The notes beneath the pieces were generated by a model. The model searched no databases and was not told the origin of the DNA. It saw only the letters and a list, made by a program, of their open reading frames with translations. 5,975 nucleotides of DNA, from assembly GCA_002748015.1 (NCBI GenBank), contig PDRH01000106.1, positions 1-5,975 on the forward strand. The letters run 5' to 3'. A program made the translations under genes and the position numbers. Position 1 is the first letter of the stretch. The number at the start of each line of letters is the position of its first letter. The stretch comes from Bacteroidota bacterium (lineage in GTDB: Bacteria; Bacteroidota; Bacteroidia; Bacteroidales; CAJPTX01). Shown piece after piece: positions 1-5,975 of the stretch.

Positions 1-372
1 CGTGATCCCCGCATTACGCGCATTGGCTATTGGATACGCCGGTATAAGCTGGACGAGCTGCCCCAGCTCTACAACGTCTTGCGTGGGGATATGAGCGTAG
101 TTGGGCCTAGGCCAGAGGTGGAGAAGTACGTTAAGCTCTACACGGAGGAGCAGCGCCGGGTGCTCTCGGTTCGCCCGGGCATAACGGACTATGCTTCGAT
201 ACGGTATGTGGATGAGAATGTTATCCTAGGTCAGGCTGAAGACCCCGAGCGTGAGTATATAGAGCGGATTATGCCGGAGAAGATAGAGTACAATCTTATC
301 TACATCAATAACCCGACCCTTTGGGAGTACTTCCGGATTATATTCTTGACTGCTAAAAGTATAGTTAGCTAG
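1..372 (+). CDS. Polyprenyl-phosphate sugar-1-phosphate transferase (bacterial sugar transferase family), 3' part only
   Basis: This is the last 123 codons of an initiating sugar-1-phosphate transferase of the WcaJ/PglC type, open at the 5' edge of the window. The family moves a sugar phosphate from a UDP-sugar to undecaprenyl phosphate at the inner face of the cytoplasmic membrane, the first step of repeat-unit assembly. Visible motifs, numbered from the first codon here: RRYKLDELPQLYNVL, whose Asp18-Glu19 pair (bases 52-57) aligns with the catalytic Asp-Glu dyad described for PglC; GDMSVVGPRPE at 29-39; and RPGITDYASIRY at 58-69. Many proteobacterial members have PGITG followed by W and Q at that place; the D-Y-A-S form is what I associate with Bacteroidota. 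The C-terminus (WEYFRIIFLTAKSIVS) is the usual amphipathic end, so the gene ends naturally at TAG 370-372. The N-terminal membrane part is outside the window, so I cannot tell the short PglC form from the long WcaJ form, nor name the sugar. The stop overlaps the next start by one base, which implies co-transcription. Confidence 0.93.
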   Translation, partial: RDPRITRIGYWIRRYKLDELPQLYNVLRGDMSVVGPRPEVEKYVKLYTEEQRRVLSVRPGITDYASIRYVDENVILGQAEDPEREYIERIMPEKIEYNLIYINNPTLWEYFRIIFLTAKSIVS

Positions 373-1772
373 TGCTATTCAACTCCCTACACTTCCTGCT
401 CTTCTTCCCGCTTGTTTGTCTGGTTTACTTCCTTCTAGCTAGCGTGAAGTGGCGTGCCATCTGGCTACTCCTTGCCTCCTACTATTTCTATATGAATTGG
501 GAGCCAGCCTACGCCCTCCTTATCCTTACTAGCACCCTAAGTTCTTACCTTACGGCTATAGGGATGGAGAGGCAGGTGTCGCAGACTTTACGCAGGCTAT
601 ACCTCATTGCGGGACTCGTAGTCAGCTTTTCCCTCTTGTTCTTTTTCAAGTACTTCAATTTTGCGGGGGAAAGTATAGAGTTCCTGCTCGAGCGCCTAGG
701 CATAGCGATGCATGTGCCCCGGCTTACCTTTCTGCTCCCCATGGGTATATCCTTCTACACGTTTCAGGCGGTTGGGTATATCATCGACGTGTACCGTGGC
801 AAGGTCTGCGTCGAGCGCAATCTCTTCTACTACGCCCTCTTTGTCTCCTTCTTCCCGCAGCTGGTAGCCGGGCCTATTGAGCGGGCCGGGAATCTCCTGT
901 CGCAATTCCGCGAAAAGCACCCATTCTCCTACGATGCCTTTGCTTCCGGCTTCCGCCTTATGCTATGGGGCTATTTCATGAAGCTTGTAGTTGCCGACCG
1001 TTCCGCTATGTACGTCGACTACGTCTATGATTACGCCTATCTATATGATGGCCTTACCTTCAGCATTGCTTCGTTGCTCTTTAGCTTCCAAATCTATGGC
1101 GATTTTGCGGGTTACTCGCTCATCGCCATTGGGGCAGCTCGTATAATGGGCTTTGACCTTATGGAGAATTTCCGTCGCCCGTACTTCGCTACGGATATCG
1201 TCGAGTTCTGGCGGCGCTGGCACATTTCCCTTTCCACGTGGTTTCGTGATTACCTTTACTATCCCCTCGGGGGGAATCGACGGGGGTGGCTTCGCACCTA
1301 CGTAAACCTTCTGGTAACCTTCCTCGTCAGTGGCATATGGCATGGGGCGAATTGGACATTCATCCTGTGGGGAGCGTTGCACGGGGTACTTGAAGTGTTC
1401 AATCGGGTATTCCGCCTACGTATTACCCCTGGCTCGGGCGTGTTCCGGTTTCTTGGGGTTGCCCTCACATTCTGCACGGTAAGCCTCGCCTGGGTGTTTT
1501 TCCGCTCGCCGGATATCGAGTTCTCACTATCTTTTTTGCGGAAGATATTCACTGATTGGCGGGAACCGTACATGCCGCTAGAACTCTACATCCCGCTCAT
1601 GTCCATCGCCTTGTTGCTATTCAAGGAGCTGAAGGATGAGGCCGGCTGGGAAATACATTTTCTGTCCTCAAAATCCTACCCAGTGAGGATGGTTTCCTCG
1701 GTAGTGCTCCTGCTGATTATTCTACTCTTTGGTCAGCTCAATAGCTCTCAGTTCATCTATTTCCAATTCTAA
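372..1772 (+). CDS. MBOAT family membrane-bound O-acyltransferase (AlgI/DltB-like)
   Basis: A 466-residue multi-pass membrane protein, close to the usual length of AlgI-type acyltransferases. The family takes an acyl group, generally acetyl, from a cytoplasmic donor and passes it across the membrane for transfer to an exported polymer. About ten to twelve hydrophobic segments can be seen, for example near 5-22, 28-42, 75-92, 119-140, 151-167, 228-250, 360-377, 404-418 and 438-455. Family motifs follow in order: VAGPIERAGNLLSQF (165-179), FRRPYFATDIVEFWRRWHISLSTWFRDYLYYPLGGNRRG (268-305, with His284), and SGIWHGANWTFILWGALHG (320-338). His324 is the invariant active-site histidine of the family, equivalent to AlgI His322. 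The start is a GTG at 372 (read as Met), supported because the resulting MLFNSLHFLLFFP is the normal beginning of this subfamily. No Shine-Dalgarno sequence is present, and the TAGTG overlap with the upstream stop suggests translational coupling. The next gene encodes an SGNH protein, a common partner. The acceptor polymer is unknown, and the acyl group being acetyl is inference. Confidence 0.94.
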   Translation: MLFNSLHFLLFFPLVCLVYFLLASVKWRAIWLLLASYYFYMNWEPAYALLILTSTLSSYLTAIGMERQVSQTLRRLYLIAGLVVSFSLLFFFKYFNFAGESIEFLLERLGIAMHVPRLTFLLPMGISFYTFQAVGYIIDVYRGKVCVERNLFYYALFVSFFPQLVAGPIERAGNLLSQFREKHPFSYDAFASGFRLMLWGYFMKLVVADRSAMYVDYVYDYAYLYDGLTFSIASLLFSFQIYGDFAGYSLIAIGAARIMGFDLMENFRRPYFATDIVEFWRRWHISLSTWFRDYLYYPLGGNRRGWLRTYVNLLVTFLVSGIWHGANWTFILWGALHGVLEVFNRVFRLRITPGSGVFRFLGVALTFCTVSLAWVFFRSPDIEFSLSFLRKIFTDWREPYMPLELYIPLMSIALLLFKELKDEAGWEIHFLSSKSYPVRMVSSVVLLLIILLFGQLNSSQFIYFQF

Positions 1773-1776
1773 ATAT

Positions 1777-2697
1777 ATGAGACGCCTCGGTCGGTCTATC
1801 GTCATCTTCCTCACCTTATTTCTCGCTGGCAATGCTATTTTGGGGTGCTTGCTTGACCTGGCACGCGACCGAACCCAAGACAGGGCGCACATCACCTCTA
1901 AGTTGCGGTATTTGAGGGACAGCGTGGATGCCGAGCTGATATGTATAGGTACCTCGCGTACGCTTTACCACTGCGTTCCGCAGGTGCTAGAAGATTCGCT
2001 CGGCTACTCGGTTTACAATGCCGGGATAAACAACTCGCAGGAGATATATAGCCAGTGGTTCGTGTTGAACCTCATCCTGTCTCATCATACCCCCAAGCTG
2101 ATTCTCCTGGATCTCTATGACCGCGATTTTCCCATAGAACCTGGTTGGACTCCCTTCGCACGTAATGGTTTCTTCTCCCCTTTCATGGGTACGAACGATT
2201 CGGCGGATGTTATATTCCATGCGGCAGGTGATTACTGGTATTATCGTTTCTCAAGTGGGTATCGTTACAATACTCGTGCGATGGAAATCATTGAGGGGCT
2301 GTGGCTACGAGGTGACGAGCGCTACTACGATAGAGGTTTTACCTATCGTGGTAAGCGGAAGTATGATGAGTTACCCTACCCTTCCGAGCGCTTTGGACCG
2401 GTGGATTCTGCGAAAATACGGTATATCAAACGATTTGCAGACCTGTGTAAGAGGAGTGGTATCAACCTAGTATTAACGGTAGCCCCAGTATACAAGGATT
2501 TTGGCGAAGGGGCTTTCGCCCCGCTTGCCCAGATGGCTGAAGAGATGGGGATTCCTTTTTTGAATTACTATGAGCGCAAGCTCTTCCATGATTCCACCGA
2601 CTACTTTAACGACTATATGCACTTGGATAGTGCTGGAGCAGTAGCCTATTCCCGAGTATTGGCCAGCGACTTAAGAAAGCTTGGCTTTGGTCGGTAG
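1777..2697 (+). CDS. Membrane-anchored SGNH-fold protein, probable partner of the MBOAT acyltransferase
   Basis: A 306-residue protein from the ATG at 1777, four bases after the MBOAT stop. An in-frame TTG at 1729 would add 16 serine-rich residues inside the MBOAT gene. I prefer the ATG because it gives a typical signal anchor: MRRLGR, then a hydrophobic stretch at about 8-27, placing the rest in the periplasm. The stretch ends in ILGC (21-24), a poor lipobox match, so lipid attachment is possible but not favoured. SGNH-like blocks are recognisable: ELICIGTSRT with candidate nucleophile Ser60, YNAGINNSQ with Asn81 and Gly83, a LILLDLYDRDF strand (108-118), and DYMHLDSAGAVAYS with Asp279 and His282 as the closing DxxH. 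The order Ser, Asn, DxxH fits acyltransferases and esterases such as AlgJ/AlgX-like proteins. Residues about 120-210 are rich in Tyr and Arg and match nothing I recognise; they may form the substrate site. Role by context: final transfer of acyl groups to the polysaccharide. An acyl esterase is the main alternative. Confidence 0.8.
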   Translation: MRRLGRSIVIFLTLFLAGNAILGCLLDLARDRTQDRAHITSKLRYLRDSVDAELICIGTSRTLYHCVPQVLEDSLGYSVYNAGINNSQEIYSQWFVLNLILSHHTPKLILLDLYDRDFPIEPGWTPFARNGFFSPFMGTNDSADVIFHAAGDYWYYRFSSGYRYNTRAMEIIEGLWLRGDERYYDRGFTYRGKRKYDELPYPSERFGPVDSAKIRYIKRFADLCKRSGINLVLTVAPVYKDFGEGAFAPLAQMAEEMGIPFLNYYERKLFHDSTDYFNDYMHLDSAGAVAYSRVLASDLRKLGFGR

Positions 2698-2775
2698 CTG
2701 TGACATCCATAGTGCCCCCATTCCCGTTCTTAATCGTACCTTTGTCCACTACATAGGTGCGATCAATCCACGTAT
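2698..2775 (+). promoter_or_regulatory. 78-base intergenic gap with a candidate Bacteroidota-type promoter
   Basis: This is the only gap of any size between plus-strand genes. It holds TACCTTTG at 2737-2744, a full match to the Bacteroidota -7 consensus TAnnTTTG, placed so that transcription would begin about 25 bases before the dehydrogenase start codon. No TTTG or TTG lies about 19 bases further upstream where the -33 element is expected (bases 2711-2720 are AGTGCCCCCA), so the promoter would be -7 driven or weak. A five-base inverted match (TAGTG at 2710-2714 and CACTA at 2748-2752) is too short and far apart to call a hairpin. No T-run or strong stem for a terminator of the upstream operon is present, so read-through from the SGNH gene is also possible. 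Confidence 0.4.
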
Positions 2776-4080
2776 ATGAACATCGCAATCATCGGAACAG
2801 GCTACGTTGGCCTTGTAACTGGAGCATGCTTTGCCGAACTCGGAATACATGTCGCCTGCATAGACAGCGACCAGGCTAAGATTGATGCCCTTAGGCAGGG
2901 CGTAATCCCCATCTATGAGCCCCGCTTAGAGACCATCGTCAGGCGCAATACGCGGGCTGAGCGCCTCTGGTTTACCACCCGCTTGGATGAGGCCCTCCCC
3001 AGCTCCGACCTCATCTTCATCGCTGTGGGGACACCGCCGGACGAGGACGGGGCCGCGGACCTCTCCCACGTTTTTGAGGTCGCGCGGGCCATCGGGCAGC
3101 AGATTGATGCATACAAGCTCATCGTCACCAAGAGTACCGTCCCCGTAGGCACTGCCGAGCGCGTGCGGGAGACCATTCTGCATGAGCTGCAACAGCGGGG
3201 CTTAGATCTAGAGTTTGACGTGGCCTCCAACCCGGAGTTCCTCAAGGAGGGCGATGCTGTCGACGACTTCATGAAGCCAGACCGGGTGGTCGTTGGCGTT
3301 GATTCGCCCCGCGCCCGGGAACTAATGACCAGCCTCTACAAGCCCATGCTGCTGAATAACTTCCGCGTCCTCTTCATGGATATACCATCGGCCGAGATGA
3401 CGAAGTACGCGGCCAATGCGATGCTGGCTACACGTATTAGCTTCATGAACGACATAGCCAATCTGTGCGAGCGAGTAGGGGCAGATGCGAACATGGTGCG
3501 CCTGGGCATCGGTAGCGACACCCGAATAGGTAAGAAGTTTCTCTACCCGGGCTGTGGCTACGGGGGGAGCTGCTTCCCGAAGGATGTAAAGGCCCTCATG
3601 CAGACTGGTCGGGAGAACGGATACCCCATGCGTGTGCTCGAGGCGGTGGAGGCGGTGAATGATGACCAGAAGCGCATCCTCTTTCGGAAGTTCAGCGACT
3701 TCTATGCTAACGAACTCATAGGTAAGCGAGTCACCGTCTGGGGACTTTCCTTCAAGCCTGGCACTGACGACATGCGTGAGGCCCCCTCCCTGGTGCTCAT
3801 CGATGCCCTCCTGCGTGAGGGATGCCAGGTCTGCGTATATGACCCCGTCGCCATGGAGGAGGCGAAGCGCAGGCTCGGTGATACCGTATCCTATGCCAAG
3901 GATATCTACGATAGCGCATTGAGCGCCGATGCGATCTTTCACGTGACGGAGTGGAAGGAGTTCCGCATGCCCAATTGGGAGGTTATACGTCGCTCCATGC
4001 GTAAACCGCTAATTATAGATGGCCGTAATGTCTTTGACCCGGACCAGCTCGGGGGCTTTACCTATCTTCATGTCGGCTAG
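2776..4080 (+). CDS. ugd: UDP-glucose 6-dehydrogenase
   Basis: A 434-residue cytoplasmic enzyme of the UDP-glucose/GDP-mannose dehydrogenase family, at the normal full length. It oxidises UDP-glucose twice with NAD+ to give UDP-glucuronate, an acidic precursor for capsule or exopolysaccharide. The N-terminal Rossmann domain begins MNIAIIGTGYVGLVTG, with the GxGYVG NAD motif at 7-12 and Asp30 ending the second strand. Further family signatures are IPIYEP (44-49), FIAVGTPPDEDG (81-92), KSTVPVGT (119-126), SNPEFLKEG with Glu154, and EMTKYAANAMLA with Lys210 and Asn214. GYGGSCFPKD (261-270) carries catalytic Cys266, with Lys269 and Asp270. The C-terminal NAD/UDP-binding domain shows WGLSFKPGTDDMREAPS (322-338) and ends in IIDGRNVFDP (413-422). 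All key residues are present, so it should be active. UDP-ManNAc and UDP-GalNAc dehydrogenases are relatives, but the overall sequence fits Ugd best. The gene follows a candidate promoter, has no Shine-Dalgarno sequence, and its last 23 bases overlap the convergent dehydratase gene. The stretches I counted are clearly more GC-rich than the two preceding genes. Confidence 0.95.
   Translation: MNIAIIGTGYVGLVTGACFAELGIHVACIDSDQAKIDALRQGVIPIYEPRLETIVRRNTRAERLWFTTRLDEALPSSDLIFIAVGTPPDEDGAADLSHVFEVARAIGQQIDAYKLIVTKSTVPVGTAERVRETILHELQQRGLDLEFDVASNPEFLKEGDAVDDFMKPDRVVVGVDSPRARELMTSLYKPMLLNNFRVLFMDIPSAEMTKYAANAMLATRISFMNDIANLCERVGADANMVRLGIGSDTRIGKKFLYPGCGYGGSCFPKDVKALMQTGRENGYPMRVLEAVEAVNDDQKRILFRKFSDFYANELIGKRVTVWGLSFKPGTDDMREAPSLVLIDALLREGCQVCVYDPVAMEEAKRRLGDTVSYAKDIYDSALSADAIFHVTEWKEFRMPNWEVIRRSMRKPLIIDGRNVFDPDQLGGFTYLHVG
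4058..4080. other. Convergent 3' overlap of the dehydrogenase and dehydratase genes
   Basis: The last 23 bases of the plus-strand dehydrogenase gene (residues from Phe428 to its TAG) also encode the last residues of the minus-strand dehydratase (SRHEDR and its TAA stop). The dehydratase stop falls across the Phe428 and Thr429 codons of the dehydrogenase. No intergenic space exists for a conventional shared terminator, and I found no GC-rich hairpin followed by a T-run on either strand next to the two stops. Confidence 0.9.
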
Positions 4081-5950
4081 CGTCCCCTCTATCGACGCTC
4101 TCAAAGCGACTATTTTGGCTCTTGAACTCCGGTACGAGGGCTTTCATCTTTGCCACAATCTCATACTCTCCCAGCGAGGGTAGCTCGTCGAGTAGGCTAT
4201 TTATCCCGGACTGCAGGCTTGCGTAATCAAGCCGCTTCTGGCGAGCTCGTAGGATTTTTGGGTGGTGCGTCGGTAGGTTGTTCTCATCATCGGCCAGCAC
4301 CTCCTCGTAGAGCTTTTCTCCCGGGCGTAGGCCAGTTATCTCGATCCGTATGTCCTGGTTGGGTATTAGCCCCTTGAGGAAAATCATGCGTTCTGCCAGC
4401 TTGAGGATCTTCTGCGGCTTGCCCATATCGAAGACGTAGATCTCGTTCGCATCACCAATTGCGCCGGCCTCTAGCACCAGCTGGCAGGCCTCGGGAATGG
4501 ACATGAAGTAGCGGATAATCCCCGCATGCGTAACCGTCACCGGCCCCCCCGCCTCTATCTGCTTGGTGAAGCGCTGAATGACAGAGCCGTTTGACCCCAG
4601 CACGTTCCCAAAGCGCGTGGAGATGAACTTGGTGCGGTCGGATGGTAGGGACTGCACGTAGAGCTCGCAGAGCCGCTTGGTGGCCCCCATCACGTTGGTC
4701 GGGTTTACCGCCTTGTCCGTGCTGACCATCACGAACTTGTCAACGCCGTACTCTATCGAGGTGTCGGCCAGCAGCTTCGTCATCCGCACGTTGTTCTCCA
4801 CCGCTTCGTAGGGGTTGTTCTCCATCATCGGGACATGCTTGTACGCTGCGGCATGGAAAACCGTTTCTGGGCGGAGGCTATCAAATATGCGACGCACCAA
4901 TGCGCCATCTGTACCGCTCCCGATAATCAGCTCAAAGTCGAAGAAGCCAAGCTCCTCTTTCAGCTCCAGGTCAATCTCGTATAGGGGGGTCTCGGCCTGG
5001 TCGAAGAGCACTATCCGCTTCGGCTGAAAGCCCACCACCTGGCGTACAATCTCGCTCCCGATGCTGCCGGCCGCCCCAGTAATCAGCACCACCTTGTCGC
5101 GGATGTACGTGCTGATGTTATCCTTGCTAAGGCGTATGGGGGGGCGCATCAGCAGCTCGTTCACGTCAATGGGCTTGAGCGCCTCGAAGTTCTTCTTACC
5201 CTCCATCCAGTCGGTCAGGTTGGGCGCCGTATATACCACTACCTTTTCCCGAAGGCTGGTGTCTATGAGCTGGTTCCGTAGATCCATATCCTCAAGAACA
5301 TTACAGATAATCAGGCGCTCTACATCCTTGGATTTCAGAACCCCCTCTAGCTCCTCAATGCCGTAGAGGCGTACGCCAAAGTACCTCTTCCGCGTTGCCC
5401 CACGGTCTAGCAGTATAATGCCCCGCACGGACATCCGCCCATCCTGCTGGTAGCGCACCAGGTCGAACACGTTGCGTACCTCCGTCTCGTTCCCCACCAG
5501 CAGGAGGTTCGTCGCCGCTTTCGAGGGGGGACCCGCCGTCGAACGTCTGTACCAGTCCAGGATGAGCGATATCCCCACTCGCTCGGCAATCAGCGCAAAG
5601 CTCAGCAGGATGTAGTCGATGAGTAGCACCCCACGGCTTATCGGCAGGGCCAATGCCTCCCGCACCACCAGCGCCAAGAGCGCGCTAGACACAGTGGCCA
5701 GCAGAATACGTAGGTAGTCGCTGGAGCTGCTAAAGCGTATGATGCTATCGAAGGTGCGGAAGATGAAGAAGAACAGCACCTGCAGGGGGACAAGCAGGAG
5801 CAGAGCCTCCCAAAGCTCCGTATTCCAGAACTCCTGGGTCAACTCAAAGTCAAAGCGAATCACGAAGGCTACGCCCAGCGACACGACGCAGATCATTGCG
5901 TCAAGCAGAAAGATAACAATCCTTGATGTATACTTATCGCTCACCGACAT
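4058..5950 (-). CDS. Membrane-bound NDP-sugar 4,6-dehydratase/epimerase, FlaA1/CapD/WbpM-like
   Basis: A 630-residue protein of the long polysaccharide-biosynthesis dehydratase family, which converts UDP-GlcNAc-type substrates to 4-keto-6-deoxy intermediates for sugars such as QuiNAc, FucNAc or bacillosamine. About four membrane segments occupy the N-terminus (near 10-32, 48-66, 82-100, 107-130). A Rossmann-like domain follows from about 147 to 245, whose first strand reads NLLLVGNETEV and lacks the usual glycine-rich loop. The catalytic short-chain dehydrogenase domain starts at DKVVLITGAAGSIGSE (285-300, GxxGxxG at 292-298), continues with FHAAAYKHVPMMENNP (365-380) and MVSTDKAVNPTNVMGATK (408-425), and ends with GLRPGEKLYEE (540-550). 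Met421 stands where short-chain dehydrogenases usually have the YxxxK tyrosine, with Lys425 kept; this Ser-Met-Lys arrangement is normal for WbpM-like enzymes. The start at 5950 is firm because an in-frame stop (bases 5954-5956 on the plus strand) lies just upstream. The tail SVDRGDASRHEDR looks like a polar extension running into the 3' end of the dehydrogenase gene. The exact product sugar cannot be read from the sequence. Confidence 0.93.
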   Translation of the reverse strand: MSVSDKYTSRIVIFLLDAMICVVSLGVAFVIRFDFELTQEFWNTELWEALLLLVPLQVLFFFIFRTFDSIIRFSSSSDYLRILLATVSSALLALVVREALALPISRGVLLIDYILLSFALIAERVGISLILDWYRRSTAGPPSKAATNLLLVGNETEVRNVFDLVRYQQDGRMSVRGIILLDRGATRKRYFGVRLYGIEELEGVLKSKDVERLIICNVLEDMDLRNQLIDTSLREKVVVYTAPNLTDWMEGKKNFEALKPIDVNELLMRPPIRLSKDNISTYIRDKVVLITGAAGSIGSEIVRQVVGFQPKRIVLFDQAETPLYEIDLELKEELGFFDFELIIGSGTDGALVRRIFDSLRPETVFHAAAYKHVPMMENNPYEAVENNVRMTKLLADTSIEYGVDKFVMVSTDKAVNPTNVMGATKRLCELYVQSLPSDRTKFISTRFGNVLGSNGSVIQRFTKQIEAGGPVTVTHAGIIRYFMSIPEACQLVLEAGAIGDANEIYVFDMGKPQKILKLAERMIFLKGLIPNQDIRIEITGLRPGEKLYEEVLADDENNLPTHHPKILRARQKRLDYASLQSGINSLLDELPSLGEYEIVAKMKALVPEFKSQNSRFESVDRGDASRHEDR

Positions 5951-5975
5951 ATCCTAGGGGCTTGAGAACGCTACT

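Noticed and set aside
1724..1732. TACTCTTTG near the end of the MBOAT gene as a promoter for the SGNH gene
   Set aside because: The spacing between TA and TTTG is three bases instead of two, and the gene follows its predecessor by four bases, which fits co-transcription.
1729..1776. Upstream in-frame TTG start for the SGNH protein
   Set aside because: It would add serine-rich residues encoded within the end of the MBOAT gene and put them before the positive, hydrophobic signal anchor; the ATG at 1777 gives a normal N-terminus.
2710..2752. Inverted repeat TAGTG / CACTA between the SGNH and dehydrogenase genes
   Set aside because: A five-base stem with a loop over 30 bases is expected by chance and has no T-run.
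3322..3942. A 206-codon open frame on the minus strand inside the dehydrogenase gene
   Set aside because: It lies wholly antisense to a gene with all family motifs, its translation shows no recognisable domain, and such long antisense frames are common under GC-rich coding sequence.
4150..4377. Small plus-strand open frame opposite the dehydratase gene
   Set aside because: It is antisense to the conserved C-terminal part of the dehydratase and has no family features.
5951..5975. Promoter of the dehydratase gene at the right edge
   Set aside because: Only 25 bases are visible; they contain an in-frame stop just before the start codon but no -7 or -33 element.

Overview
The window is 5,975 bases of a surface-polysaccharide biosynthesis locus, most likely from a member of the Bacteroidota. 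Several signs point there. The genes start without Shine-Dalgarno sequences. A TAnnTTTG-type -7 promoter element precedes the third complete gene. The protein signatures (the 'PGITDYASI' ending of the sugar transferase, and the MBOAT protein opening MLFNSLHFLLFFP and ending QFIYFQF) resemble Bacteroidota homologues as I remember them. The genus cannot be fixed from this sequence alone. A fairly GC-rich relative of Porphyromonas is one guess.

Layout. On the plus strand, in order: the 3' end of a polyprenyl-phosphate sugar-1-phosphate transferase (1-372); a membrane-bound O-acyltransferase of the MBOAT/AlgI class (372-1772), joined to it by a one-base stop/start overlap; a membrane-anchored SGNH-fold protein (1777-2697), four bases further on; a 78-base gap with a candidate promoter; and a UDP-glucose 6-dehydrogenase (2776-4080). 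On the minus strand, a full-length FlaA1/CapD/WbpM-like membrane NDP-sugar 4,6-dehydratase (4058-5950) runs towards the dehydrogenase, and their 3' ends overlap by 23 bases. Coding density is near total. There is no gene-free stretch over 100 bases, and I see no RNA gene, insertion sequence, CRISPR array or intrinsic terminator.

How the genes may work together (inference from family knowledge). The sugar transferase starts a lipid-linked repeat unit by putting a sugar phosphate on undecaprenyl phosphate. The dehydratase can supply a 4-keto-6-deoxy amino-sugar nucleotide, the precursor of sugars such as QuiNAc or FucNAc, which often serve as the first sugar. The UDP-glucose dehydrogenase makes UDP-glucuronate, an acidic building block. 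The MBOAT and SGNH pair looks like an O-acylation module: the MBOAT protein would bring an acyl group (usually acetyl) across the membrane, and the SGNH protein would place it on, or remove it from, the polymer in the periplasm. The glycosyltransferases, flippase and polymerase are not in the window. The individual families are all known. The least characterised part is the MBOAT-SGNH pair and its substrate.
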